A DNA stretch of 64,000 bases, from the NCBI GenBank assembly GCA_030536515.1, contig JAUNPV010000001.1, positions 362,211 to 426,210 of the forward strand. Direction: 5' to 3'. Each line of letters begins with the position of its first letter. The first letter of the stretch is position 1. Position numbers and translations under genes: made by a program. The notes beneath the pieces are model-generated. The model did not search any database. It worked only from the letters and a program-made list of their open reading frames with translations, and was not told where the DNA came from. Shown piece after piece: positions 16,433 through 24,536 of the stretch. The stretch is from Eubacteriales bacterium (GTDB lineage Bacteria; Bacillota; Clostridia; Oscillospirales; Oscillospiraceae).

Positions 16433-18348
16433 AAGAAGATAAGTTTCACTGGACAAACCAGGTTCGATTGGCGGCGAAGGGGGACCCGGCGGCCTGGGAT
16501 GTTCTTTACCGGGCTACCTATCAAAACGCCTATTTCGTTGCCATCAAGGTGATTGGCAGCGAGGAGGACGCCATGGACTTAGTGCAGGATGCCTACATCA
16601 CGGCTATGGAGAATCTGGGCAGACTCAAGGAGCCCGAGAAATTCCAGTCCTGGCTGAATATGATCGTGGCAAACAAGTGCCGGGATCAGCTCCGCAAAAC
16701 GAAGCCCATGCTGTTTTCTGAGATAGGAGATGAGAACGGGGAGGAACCGGAGTGGGTAGATGACCGGGACAGCATCAGACCGGACCTGGTACTGGATCAG
16801 GCGGAGACTGTTCGGCTGGTGGCTGAGATCATCGAGGCCCTTCCAGAGGATCAGCGGCTTTGCGTCACCCTGTTCTACCGGGACGAGCTGAGCGTGGGCG
16901 AGATTGCGCAGGCGCTGGAGGTTTCTGAGGGCACGGTGAAAAGCCGTCTGAATTACGCCCGTCAGAAGGTCAAGGCCAAGGTGAAGAATATGGAAAAGCA
17001 GGGTGTCAAGCTCTACGGTATTGCGCCGATTCCCTTCTTTATCTGGCTGCTCAAGAACGGAACGGAAGATGTACCCATTCCCGTCCGTGCTGCGGGCCTG
17101 GCGGCGGCGGGAAAGGCCGCTGCCGGCGGCACTGTCAAAAGCGCAGCGGCCCATGCCGGTGCAGCAGCGGGCACTAAGGCTGGGACCGCCGCAGCGGCGG
17201 CAAAGGTTGTTGCCTGCGTTGCGGCTGTTTCGGTTGCAATGGGCGGTGCGCTTGCGTATGCAAAGGGACACGATGCGCCACGCCAGAACGAAGAAGCGCA
17301 GGTAGAAACTGTTTCGCATATGGAGACTTCCCCGCAAGAATTACCGTCCGCAGAGGAAACGGTATCTCAGAAGGACGAAGCGGGTGGGATATCCAACGCA
17401 AGCGCAAATGAGGAAGCCATGGAGGCGTATTATAGGTGGCTTCGAAATGGGTATACCGCATCGGATATGCCAATTAAATACTATGCCTTTCTGGATTTGG
17501 ACCGTAATGGTGTGAACGAACTGATCGCAGCCGACAATGCGGGTACACCGGAAACATGGACAGCCTGCGAAGTGTACTCTTACAAAGATGGGTCGTTTAT
17601 ATTCTGCGGAGAAACCAGTGCACATTATGATTATTTTTACTATGTGAATGGGGAATACCTTTTGGGCCGTCATCGGATGGGAGCGCAATACCTTTCCCCG
17701 GGCTCTTACATAGCAACAACGATCTACCATTGGAACGAAGAAGGCACTCGCAACGATCCGGCAATCAAACGGGATAACGGCGACTGGGAGTATATTTCCC
17801 AGGAAGAGTTCAATTATTATAACTGCCCCGGCCAGGACTGTGATGGAAGCAATTGCTTTGAGAAATCTTCCGAGATCATTACACTGCTGAAAAATGAGTT
17901 TGTGGAGCCAAATATTTTGGAAGAAACACTGGATTTTTCAAAGTGTTGGTCTATTCCGGTTAAAATTGAAGACCGCTCTACACCGTCAGACCCAACCCCG
18001 GAACTGCCCTATGGAAACTGGACTTATTTTGTGTGTTTCCGCTTTTATGAGAGCGGAAATTTGGAATTATTATTCTATAAACCCTACACCGATTACTTTG
18101 ATGGGTATAAGGGGTACTATACAGTGCGTGAAGATGAAGTGGAGTTGACATACATTTATGATGGAAATGAGCACAGTGCAAGCTATCGGTTCAACCCTGA
18201 CGAATTAACATTTACTCAGTTATCTGAAAACGGCATTTTGAATTCTGACAAAAAAGGAATGGAATTTCAGCTTGTGGAAGATCCACTTACAGATATTGAA
18301 AGTATGCACCGCCTGGTAGAAATGTCCTTAAGACATCGGTCTGATTGA
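16429..18348 (+). CDS. ECF sigma factor fused to a transmembrane segment and a large outer domain
   Basis: A 639-residue protein. Residues 20-95 are sigma region 2 (DAMDLVQDAYITAMENL, FQSWLNMIVANKCRDQLRK) and 130-185 are region 4 (LPEDQRLCVTLFYRDELSV, VSEGTVKSRLNYAR). After an Ala/Gly-rich linker (220-255) comes one membrane helix at about 256-277 (KVVACVAAVSVAMGGALAY). Residues 280-639 would lie outside: an acidic Ser/Thr/Glu linker, then a Tyr/Asp-rich domain (YAFLDLDRNGVNELIAAD). So the sigma factor is tethered to its sensor in one chain. Release by proteolysis or signalling through the membrane is inferred. Confidence 0.85.
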   Translation: MKEDKFHWTNQVRLAAKGDPAAWDVLYRATYQNAYFVAIKVIGSEEDAMDLVQDAYITAMENLGRLKEPEKFQSWLNMIVANKCRDQLRKTKPMLFSEIGDENGEEPEWVDDRDSIRPDLVLDQAETVRLVAEIIEALPEDQRLCVTLFYRDELSVGEIAQALEVSEGTVKSRLNYARQKVKAKVKNMEKQGVKLYGIAPIPFFIWLLKNGTEDVPIPVRAAGLAAAGKAAAGGTVKSAAAHAGAAAGTKAGTAAAAAKVVACVAAVSVAMGGALAYAKGHDAPRQNEEAQVETVSHMETSPQELPSAEETVSQKDEAGGISNASANEEAMEAYYRWLRNGYTASDMPIKYYAFLDLDRNGVNELIAADNAGTPETWTACEVYSYKDGSFIFCGETSAHYDYFYYVNGEYLLGRHRMGAQYLSPGSYIATTIYHWNEEGTRNDPAIKRDNGDWEYISQEEFNYYNCPGQDCDGSNCFEKSSEIITLLKNEFVEPNILEETLDFSKCWSIPVKIEDRSTPSDPTPELPYGNWTYFVCFRFYESGNLELLFYKPYTDYFDGYKGYYTVREDEVELTYIYDGNEHSASYRFNPDELTFTQLSENGILNSDKKGMEFQLVEDPLTDIESMHRLVEMSLRHRSD

Positions 18349-18394
18349 AATTCAAGTGATGGCTGATATAGTAGAATTGAATAGGAGAATCAAT

Positions 18395-19417
18395 ATGAGT
18401 AGAAAAACAAACATCCAACCCAACACTTCCAATCTGGAAGCTGAGGATTTTGAGTATAAGCGTGAAGTACACAAAGCAGAAGCGATTCGACTTTTGAAAA
18501 AGGGTATCGTTGGCTTCTTTATTGGCTTGGTTTTTATGCTTGCTGTGGACCCTAAGGAGGCAATCCGGGATGTCCCAATGACGGTGATGTTTGGTATTTT
18601 ATTTTCAGGCATCCCCTATGGCTGGGAGCTTCTGGGCAGACTCTTTGGGCATACCTTTGCAATCGGCAGCCTCCCGTTTATGCTGATTGTCTACGTCTTG
18701 CAGTTTCTGGGGGCTGTCTTGATCGGCTGGCTGGCCTACCCCTTTGCGCTGCTGTACAATGCGATGAAGGCACAGAAACCGGGTAGCAAGGCAAAAATCA
18801 TCCTAACTGCCATTTTTGCCGTATATGTTGGATTCTTTGCTTTCTTATGCGTGATTCTTGTGATACAAGGGACTGACGATAAGCCCGCAAACAGTGCCAG
18901 CCAGGCATACACTGCGGCCGCCTACATACCTGCAGCTACAACTGGCACGGCAAGAGAACCCGCTGCAACCCTGATTGCAGACGCATCTCACATCGATACA
19001 TCCGGCACCGAATTTTCTGCAATCTGTGATGAAGCCCTGAAATCCAGCGTTTTAAAGGCCCGGGAGGATGCAGAATACGCGGAGCTTCTGGACGAACCCG
19101 TTGTCAGGGCTGCCTATTTCGTGACCGTCAAAGAACCCGGCGATGCCCACTATAATTTTGGACACGGAACAAATATGGGAAATGCCATTGCTGTTTTTAC
19201 CAGCTACACGGTGAAACTCATGGGAACCGAAAACAGGGAACGCTGCCAAATCTGGATTTTTCCGGATTGCTCCCTGAATGAAGCGGGAGGACTGTCCTAT
19301 TCGGAAGAAGATGCTTTCCGGGCCTCTGTGGAAGGGGTGGATTTTGAACAGGCGTGTACGTGGTTTGATGAGGAGTATGGAGACATGAATATTTCACCGC
19401 TGTCTCTGGCCGACTGA
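18395..19417 (+). CDS. Membrane protein with extracytoplasmic C-terminal domain, co-transcribed with the sigma factor
   Basis: A 340-residue protein of unknown family. The start is the ATG at 18395 after TAGGAG. Four or five hydrophobic segments lie between residues 36 and 158 (GIVGFFIGLVFMLAV, PMTVMFGILFSGIPYG, LPFMLIVYVLQFLGAVLIGW, FAVYVGFFAFLCVILVI). Residues 160-340 form a soluble, probably outer domain (YFVTVKEPGDAHYNFG). It starts 46 bp after the sigma-factor gene, so it may be its target, regulator or partner. Several short in-frame segments (TTGTAREPA) look like linkers. Confidence 0.65.
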   Translation: MSRKTNIQPNTSNLEAEDFEYKREVHKAEAIRLLKKGIVGFFIGLVFMLAVDPKEAIRDVPMTVMFGILFSGIPYGWELLGRLFGHTFAIGSLPFMLIVYVLQFLGAVLIGWLAYPFALLYNAMKAQKPGSKAKIILTAIFAVYVGFFAFLCVILVIQGTDDKPANSASQAYTAAAYIPAATTGTAREPAATLIADASHIDTSGTEFSAICDEALKSSVLKAREDAEYAELLDEPVVRAAYFVTVKEPGDAHYNFGHGTNMGNAIAVFTSYTVKLMGTENRERCQIWIFPDCSLNEAGGLSYSEEDAFRASVEGVDFEQACTWFDEEYGDMNISPLSLAD

Positions 19418-19611
19418 GCTTCAAAAAGCGAATAGAACAGTTTTGGTATGGTAACATCTCCGTTGACAACCGGGGAGGGCACTGGACGGTATGTAGTTCG
19501 TCCGAAATACCCCGACCAACCGTAGGCTGGCATTCCGAAAACCATAGATGATATATCGCATTTCAGAACAGCATTACAGGAGGCGTAGCGAGCTGGACTG
19601 ATTGATTGCAA

Positions 19612-19760
19612 TGCAATCTACCCGGGACAGCGATGTTGCGCTGCCCAAAATGCAGCAGGAGATTTCAGGCCACACCCAACTGACCACCACCATTATGTAC
19701 ACCCGCCAGTACTCGATTGCCTACCGGGCTGTAGTTAGATGGGTTCGAGACCGTTGATAT
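19612..19760 (+). pseudogene. Tyrosine-recombinase C-terminal remnant
   Basis: Frame around 19638-19760 reads PKMQQEISGHTQLTTTIMYT, which fits the GHxxxxTTxxYT end of tyrosine integrases (box II His and catalytic Tyr region). The conserved Arg parts upstream are missing. It lies about 190 bp from a tRNA-Leu 3' fragment, the usual place of an integrase next to its attachment site. The rest of 19418-19950 has no supported gene. Confidence 0.45.
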
Positions 19761-19784
19761 CTTGCAAAGCAGCAGGTGACCCCA

Positions 19785-19915
19785 TTTCGTGAAATACTCT
19801 GCTAAAGCAGAATGTGAAATGAAATAAATCCACCCACGCCCGCAAGCATTTCACACGCCGAAGGCGTATTTCACGTGCGAAGCACATTTCACAAATCCGA
19901 AGGATTTATTTCGTT
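19785..19915. repeat. Tandem mini-hairpins separated by ATTTCAC
   Basis: Three consecutive short hairpins, each closing on GAA or GAAG (ACGCCGAAGGCGT, GTGCGAAGCAC, AAATCCGAAGGATTT), are separated by ATTTCAC spacers. A related GTGAAATACTCTGCTAAAGCAG unit lies just upstream. This type of array occurs in intergenic regions of gut Clostridia. Function unknown; it is not CRISPR because the units are hairpins with no variable spacer. Confidence 0.55.
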
Positions 19916-19949
19916 GAAAAAGCGCATTGCTTTCGCAATGCGCTTTTTC
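19916..19949 (-). terminator. Terminator next to the tRNA-Leu fragment
   Basis: Perfect 15-bp arms (GAAAAAGCGCATTGC at 19916-19930, complement at 19935-19949) with a 4-nt loop. It immediately follows the CCA end of the tRNA-Leu fragment on the minus strand. The A-rich and T-rich ends let it work in both directions. Confidence 0.75.
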
Positions 19950-20007
19950 TGGTGCCGGTGACCGGACTCGAACCGGTACGCTGTCGCCAGCGGCGGATTT
20001 TGAGTCC
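19950..20007 (-). pseudogene. 3' half of tRNA-Leu(CAA), probable attachment-site core
   Basis: On the minus strand the sequence starts at GGACTCAAAATCC (anticodon loop CTCAAAA, anticodon CAA), continues through a long variable arm and a T arm with GGTTCGAGTCC, and ends CACCGGCACCA. The 5' half (acceptor, D arm) is missing; the adjoining DNA does not complete it. This is the usual product of integration at a tRNA 3' end by a tyrosine recombinase. It is not a working tRNA gene. Confidence 0.8.
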
Positions 20008-20204
20008 TGTGGGGCGGTTGGAAGCCGGTGGAAAGACTTGGAAACCGCTGGAAACCCGTGAGCCCGAAAAATGCTGTGGTATCAACAATTTTTTGAATTT
20101 TAATGGCTGGAAACAGCTGAGGGGACCTCCTGCTCTAACAAATGTGAAAAGACTCCCAAAAGCGCGTTTGATAGAAAAATGATGGACAAAACAGGAGGTA
20201 CAAA

Positions 20205-21911
20205 ATGAAGCAAAAGACCATCAGCTGCCATTATGGCAGCGTGTCATCACTGGCCCACAACAACCGAGATTTTACGCCTAAAAACGTTGACCCTATGCGG
20301 TCCAAAAACAACAACTATTGTATTGCTTCAGGACATGAGTTCATATGGAACCCCAACAACCCAGAATATATCCGTGAGTTTTGGAATCACTACCATGTGC
20401 TGTCCGACTGCTACTGGACAGACAGAAGCGTTGCTAAAACCCTTGAATGGGAGCGGTACAGAGAACACATGAACGCCCTGCGCCGGCTGTGCTGGCCTAA
20501 CTATTATCCTCTCCACAGCGGGCTGGAAGCAATGATAACGCTTTTCTTGCTTCCGCGTCTTGTGCCTTGCGGTATTTATCTGTCCCAACAGCAGCGGCAG
20601 GTGCAGGCGGAATGGGAAGACTACAAGGACAAACAATGGCTGCGTGACATGGAGATGCGGGCCACAAAGCATTCCTTCCGGCAGGCAATGGGGGAGTGTG
20701 ACAAAATACATGGCCGTCAATACCTTGACAGGATGGATTCGCTTGTGGCTGAAATGGCTTGGACGCAACCAATGTCGGAGATGAAACTTCCGGACAGAGA
20801 ACCGGAAACTTATCGATATGCCACAGTTGAAGAAATCTACAGTAAGGTGTTTGAACCAGGCTTTCGAGCTTTTCAGGCACGCCAACCCCCCAGCCGGAGA
20901 TATGATGGGACGTATCTGGAACAAGTCCGGGAGAAGCACGCAAAGGCCGAACGAAAATATGGGAGGCGGAATAACAAAGCTGTGTCTGAGGTTATTGAAC
21001 TGCTGATTTGCATCGGGGATATGAAAAATACCGGCTATGATGCGGCTCTAGCGGACGCATTAAAATCTCAGAATTTGCTGGATGATTTTATGGATCATTT
21101 GCGTGACGACCCTCGTATTTGTGTAGTCACTACTAAGGAACTAGAAAATCCTAATTGGCTGCCACCCTTCAAAAATGGGCTGATTATTGTGAACATGGTC
21201 GGTCATTATGACGAGGCTACCCCGGGCGTCCACATCACCATGATTCCATACTCCCGGGGCTACACTCGTGGGGCCGAAGCCCGGGCATCGCTAGGCCGGG
21301 CCATGGCGGGGATGGGCTACCCCTCTACCTGGACGGATGTCCTGGATGCTGACGGCAACAAAATTCCCAAACGGGACAAAGAGGGGAACATCATCAAAGA
21401 AAAAGACGGGTCCATCCGCTATCAGCTGAAACCCGACAAGCAAGGAATCGTAGACTGGATCGAGGATCAGAAATCCTGGCTGGAGCAGCAGATGCTGGAG
21501 CGTTACGGCTGGCAGCGAGAGTACAAGGGGAGTCACCCCAGAGGTCATTTGGAGACACCGCAGTATAAAGCCGCCTGCGCACAGGAGCAACTCAAGGCGG
21601 CGGAAGACCGTATGGAAGGACTGAGCCGGGATTGTGCGGAGCGAATTGATGGCTTGATTGAAAAACTGGATCAGAGTGTTGACAGCTTCTTTTCCGGCAC
21701 AACGAATCTGGAGATGATTCGACGCTACCTGGAACTTTGCCCCGATGCAGAATTTGATGAAATCCAGCAAAAAGCCTTTGACTTTTTGGACAGTCTGCCA
21801 TGCCGGGAGCAGCAAGCGGCAAAAAAGAGCCTGCAAGAGATTATTTCCAATGCGCAAGCGACTAAGACAACAGAAAAGCAAACCAAAAAATCGGAGGCAA
21901 TGGAACGATAA
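20205..21911 (+). CDS. MobV/Pre-like plasmid mobilisation relaxase
   Basis: A 568-residue protein of the Mob/Pre plasmid-recombination family. The N terminus (TISCHYGSVSSLAHNNRDFT) carries the family's first motif. A hydrophobic stretch lies near residues 107-125 (MITLFLLPRLVPCGIYL). The metal-site motif HYDEATPGVH is at residues 334-343; classical MobV enzymes have TPHxH, so one ligand position is Gly here, perhaps a subfamily trait. The C-terminal third is charged and coiled (PSTWTDVLDADGNKIPKRDK; REYKGSHPRG). It would nick DNA at an oriT to start transfer. AGGAGG precedes the ATG. No other transfer gene is nearby. Confidence 0.8.
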   Translation: MKQKTISCHYGSVSSLAHNNRDFTPKNVDPMRSKNNNYCIASGHEFIWNPNNPEYIREFWNHYHVLSDCYWTDRSVAKTLEWERYREHMNALRRLCWPNYYPLHSGLEAMITLFLLPRLVPCGIYLSQQQRQVQAEWEDYKDKQWLRDMEMRATKHSFRQAMGECDKIHGRQYLDRMDSLVAEMAWTQPMSEMKLPDREPETYRYATVEEIYSKVFEPGFRAFQARQPPSRRYDGTYLEQVREKHAKAERKYGRRNNKAVSEVIELLICIGDMKNTGYDAALADALKSQNLLDDFMDHLRDDPRICVVTTKELENPNWLPPFKNGLIIVNMVGHYDEATPGVHITMIPYSRGYTRGAEARASLGRAMAGMGYPSTWTDVLDADGNKIPKRDKEGNIIKEKDGSIRYQLKPDKQGIVDWIEDQKSWLEQQMLERYGWQREYKGSHPRGHLETPQYKAACAQEQLKAAEDRMEGLSRDCAERIDGLIEKLDQSVDSFFSGTTNLEMIRRYLELCPDAEFDEIQQKAFDFLDSLPCREQQAAKKSLQEIISNAQATKTTEKQTKKSEAMER

Positions 21912-21947
21912 AACCGAACCGGGAGTCCCTCTTATCTGGGACTCCCG

Positions 21948-22049
21948 GCAGCCATCTTTGATATCGGATGCTTTGAACAGCGCACCGCTTTCACCCATAT
22001 AAATTTTGTTGTCTGTCAGGGTTCCATCTACGTCCATGACTAAAAACAT
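21948..22049 (-). pseudogene. 5' scrap of a KdsC-like HAD phosphatase gene
   Basis: The first 33 codons on the minus strand read MFLVMDVDGTLTDNKIYMG and continue to FKASDIKDG, the N terminus of KdsC/NeuA-type HAD phosphatases (DVDGTLTD catalytic motif). Homology stops abruptly at about 21948, next to the relaxase gene end. The remaining frame is antisense to the relaxase gene and meaningless. Confidence 0.7.
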
Positions 22050-22086
22050 GATGTAAATTTCTAAATGTACGGCTCACACAGGGCTG

Positions 22087-22260
22087 CGGTAGAGGTGTTC
22101 TTCGGAGGCAATTGGATCTGCTCACCCCAGACTGTACGGCAAATTCAGTCAGTACAGCACCATCCAGGAACATATGCCGCCTGACCACCAGAAGTATGTT
22201 CCGTGGAACGGGGAACGGTTCATTCAGTGGGCCGGAAAGATCGGCAAGGACGCACTTACC
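22087..22260 (+). pseudogene. IS21-type IstA transposase fragment with frameshift
   Basis: Codons from 22087 give AVEVFFGGNWI; one frame over they continue as HPRLYGKFSQYSTIQEHMPP and KYVPWNGERFIQWAGKIGKD, a typical IstA C-terminal region (HPR-x-YG, then HMP-x-x-H-x-x-Y). A one-base frameshift and loss of both ends show it is dead. Confidence 0.65.
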
Positions 22261-22262
22261 AT

Positions 22263-22765
22263 TTATTCACTTTTTGGGTTTCGGATATGCTCTCTGTGCT
22301 GCACCGGCGGATGCCAAGGCATCAGCTTTTCCAGATCCTCATGGGCCGGGCTCATGCCCAGATAGGGCAGCATACTCAGCACCAGCAGGAGATATTCGTA
22401 TGGCTCAATCCCGTTTGCCTTGGCTGTTTCCACCAGGGAGTAGACAATGGCACTGGACTCGGCGCCTTTGACGCTGTCACAGAACAGCCAATTCTTTCTT
22501 CCCACCACAAAGGGGCGGATCGCATTCTCTGCTAGATTGTTGGAAATAGGTACATCCCCGTAATCCAGGAATGCCATCAGCTGCTGCTTCTGGTTCAGAC
22601 AATAGCGCACCGCATCTTCCAGCTTGCTGCCTTTCTCCGGATGGATGGTTTTCACCCACGCAAAATACGCCTCCAGTGGGCATTGGCAAAGACCTCATTC
22701 ATATGCTCCAGCTTCCGCTTCAATTCTTCAATTTCCGTTTTCTGTTTCAGAATGGTTTCTTCAAG
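22263..22765 (-). pseudogene. IS66-type TnpC transposase remnant with internal deletion
   Basis: On the minus strand, 22675-22765 encodes the coiled N-terminal part (LKQKTEIEELKRKLEHMNEV). After a frame change, 22263-22655 encodes the C-terminal catalytic end (HPEKGSKLEDAVRYCLNQK, NLAENAIRPFVVGRKNW, PYLGMSP). The middle of the transposase, about half, is missing. It abuts the phage-like region on its right. Confidence 0.8.
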
Positions 22766-22770
22766 AACAA

Positions 22771-22833
22771 ATCTCCGAGGAATCGGAGGAGAAATCTGAA
22801 AAAACAACAGAGGAGTTAAAGGATGAAGGGTAA
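22771..22833 (+). pseudogene. C-terminal tail of a gene cut by the IS66 remnant
   Basis: The frame just before the SPFH gene reads SEESEEKSEKTTEELKDEG and then stops, overlapping the SPFH start by 11 bp. The acidic tail and the overlap look like the end of an upstream phage gene whose body was lost at the IS66 junction. The peptide is short, so this is tentative. Confidence 0.35.
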
Positions 22834-23710
22834 AATCGGCGCAATTATTTTGGGTATCGTGATGGTCTTCTGCCTGATTGCTTGCATTGTGTGTCTTGAG
22901 AAAATCCCCGCCGGTTATGTCGGCGTCGTGTACAACATGAACGGCGGCGTTGATGGCGAGGTTCTGACACAGGGGTGGCATCTGGTTGCCCCGACCAAGA
23001 AGGTGACCCAGTATTCTATCGGCATTGAACAGTCTTATTTGACCGCTGAGGATAAGGGCGATTCGCCCAAGGATGAGAGTTTTAACATTCCTACCTCAGA
23101 CGGTAAGACAGTCCGTGTGAATATCGAGTTCTCATATCGTTTTGATGAGGCGCGTGTCTCCGAAACCTTTGCTATGTTCAAAGGAAAGTCAGGCGAGGCA
23201 ATCAAGGATTCATTCATCAAACCCAAGGTCATTGCATGGACACAGGAGGTGTCTGCCAACTATCCCGTCACTGACATCTTCGGCGACAAGCGTACCGAAA
23301 TCAATGCCGAGTTGGACACCTATCTGCGTGAGAAGTTCGACCAGTATGGCATTATCATCGACACGGTGAACTTCACCGATATTTCCGTCGATGAGGAGAC
23401 TGCTGCCGCTATCCAGAAAAAGGTTACCGCCCAGCAGGAGCTGGAGCTGGCGAATATTGAGAAGCAGACCGCAAAGATTCAGGCAGAAAAGGACAGAGAG
23501 GTTGCCCAGATTAACGCAGAAAAAGCGGTTATCGAAGCGGAGGCAAAGGCAGAAGCTCTGCGTATTGCAGCCGAAGCCGAGGCTGAGGCAAACCGTATGA
23601 TTGCCGGTTCTCTGACCGGTGAGTTGATTGAAAAAATCAAGTATGAGCAGTGGAATGGCGAACTGCCTACTGTGACCGGTTCCAGTTCCATTATCAGCAT
23701 CGAACCCTAA
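22823..23710 (+). CDS. SPFH/band-7 (prohibitin-like) membrane protein
   Basis: A 295-residue protein with one N-terminal membrane helix (residues 5-24, IGAIILGIVMVFCLIACIVC), then the SPFH domain (IPAGYVGVVYNMNGGV, GWHLVAPTKKVTQYSI, RVNIEFSYRF) and a long Ala/Glu/Lys coiled coil (residues 205-265). It would form oligomeric rings or cages at the membrane. Prohibitin-like genes are known in some large phages; their role there is unsettled. It starts at ATG after GAGG and overlaps a truncated upstream frame. Confidence 0.87.
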   Translation: MKGKIGAIILGIVMVFCLIACIVCLEKIPAGYVGVVYNMNGGVDGEVLTQGWHLVAPTKKVTQYSIGIEQSYLTAEDKGDSPKDESFNIPTSDGKTVRVNIEFSYRFDEARVSETFAMFKGKSGEAIKDSFIKPKVIAWTQEVSANYPVTDIFGDKRTEINAELDTYLREKFDQYGIIIDTVNFTDISVDEETAAAIQKKVTAQQELELANIEKQTAKIQAEKDREVAQINAEKAVIEAEAKAEALRIAAEAEAEANRMIAGSLTGELIEKIKYEQWNGELPTVTGSSSIISIEP

Positions 23711-23732
23711 TAAGCACTAAGGAGGAATGAGT

Positions 23733-24227
23733 TTGACGACCGCTTTTTATATGTTCATTTTATTTCTGGCAAAGGTTCTGGACAATACGCTCAATACGGC
23801 AAAGACAATTCTTGTTCAGCGCAACCGTTGCCTGCTTGCCGGTGTCGCTCTCGGCCTGTCAAACTTCATTTACCTGAGTATCACAAAAGACATCGTTACC
23901 AGCGACAGCACACTCGCCCTTGTGATAGTTTCCATAGCAAGCGGCGTTGGGTGCTGTCTTGCCGTTACCCTCAGTAATCGATTCTCAAAAGACAGAACCT
24001 ATGTGAATGTCATCTTGTCGGATGACAAGGAAGCGATGAAAGAGTTCCGTGATTTCCTGGCGGAAAATCATATCACCAATGTCGCTACCGATAGCTACAC
24101 ATTGGACTGGAGCCGGAAATCCATTTCCATCACCGCTTATGCTCAAACAAAAGTACAGAGCCGTCTGATAGACGAGTACATCGAACGGAGTTTATTGAAA
24201 TGCAAGAGAGTCATCCGAAAGAATTGA
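23733..24227 (+). CDS. UPF0316/DUF5698-like membrane protein
   Basis: A 164-residue protein with three hydrophobic segments (YMFILFLAKVLDNTLNTAK, LAGVALGLSNFIYLSI, LALVIVSIASGVGCCLAV) and a cytoplasmic C-terminal domain (DRTYVNVILSDDKEAMKEFR). The DNTLNTAKTI segment resembles the VDVSLGTLRTI segment of UPF0316. TTG at 23733 is preferred because AAGGAGG lies 7 bp upstream; the ATG at 23727 is only 1 bp from it. It follows the SPFH gene in the same operon, so both may act at the membrane. Confidence 0.65.
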   Translation: MTTAFYMFILFLAKVLDNTLNTAKTILVQRNRCLLAGVALGLSNFIYLSITKDIVTSDSTLALVIVSIASGVGCCLAVTLSNRFSKDRTYVNVILSDDKEAMKEFRDFLAENHITNVATDSYTLDWSRKSISITAYAQTKVQSRLIDEYIERSLLKCKRVIRKN

Positions 24228-24520
24228 GAACGATGGTTTCAACCATTGAGCATTTCCTTGCCCGTTTTCATCTGGCCGATGATGTCGATACGGTATTTAC
24301 CAACGGCTGTTGCTACTGGTTTGCAGTTATTCTGCACTGCCGCTTCCCTGACAGCACACTGATGTATGACCAGGTGGAAAATCATTTTGTTACCCAGATA
24401 CAAGGTCGGCTTTATGACATCACTGGTGATGTGACTGAAAAGTACCAAGTAAAACCGTGGGATGCGTTGGATGATGAACTCTTAAAAAAGAGAATTGTCC
24501 GAGACTGCATCCTGTTTTAA
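24200..24520 (+). CDS. Small phage protein with Cys-His-Asp pattern
   Basis: A 106-residue protein overlapping the previous gene by 28 bp; an ATG at 24233 is another possible start. It contains TNGCCYWFAVIL, YDQVENHFVTQI and RLYDITGDVT, with Cys, His and Asp spaced as in papain-like or transglutaminase-like folds. No catalytic role is proven. It precedes the RNA ligase by 16 bp and shares its operon. Confidence 0.6.
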   Translation: MQESHPKELRTMVSTIEHFLARFHLADDVDTVFTNGCCYWFAVILHCRFPDSTLMYDQVENHFVTQIQGRLYDITGDVTEKYQVKPWDALDDELLKKRIVRDCILF

Positions 24521-24536
24521 TTAGGAGGAAAGTTTC

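Noticed and set aside
19785-19915. CRISPR-like look of repeated units
   Set aside because: Units are short different hairpins separated by a constant 7-mer, the reverse of CRISPR organisation; no cas genes.
19950-20007. Functional tRNA-Leu gene
   Set aside because: Acceptor 5' strand, D arm and half of the anticodon stem are missing.
24200-24520. NlpC/P60 or transglutaminase-like peptidase
   Set aside because: Only a loose Cys-His-Asp order supports it; the protein is too short for a confident call.
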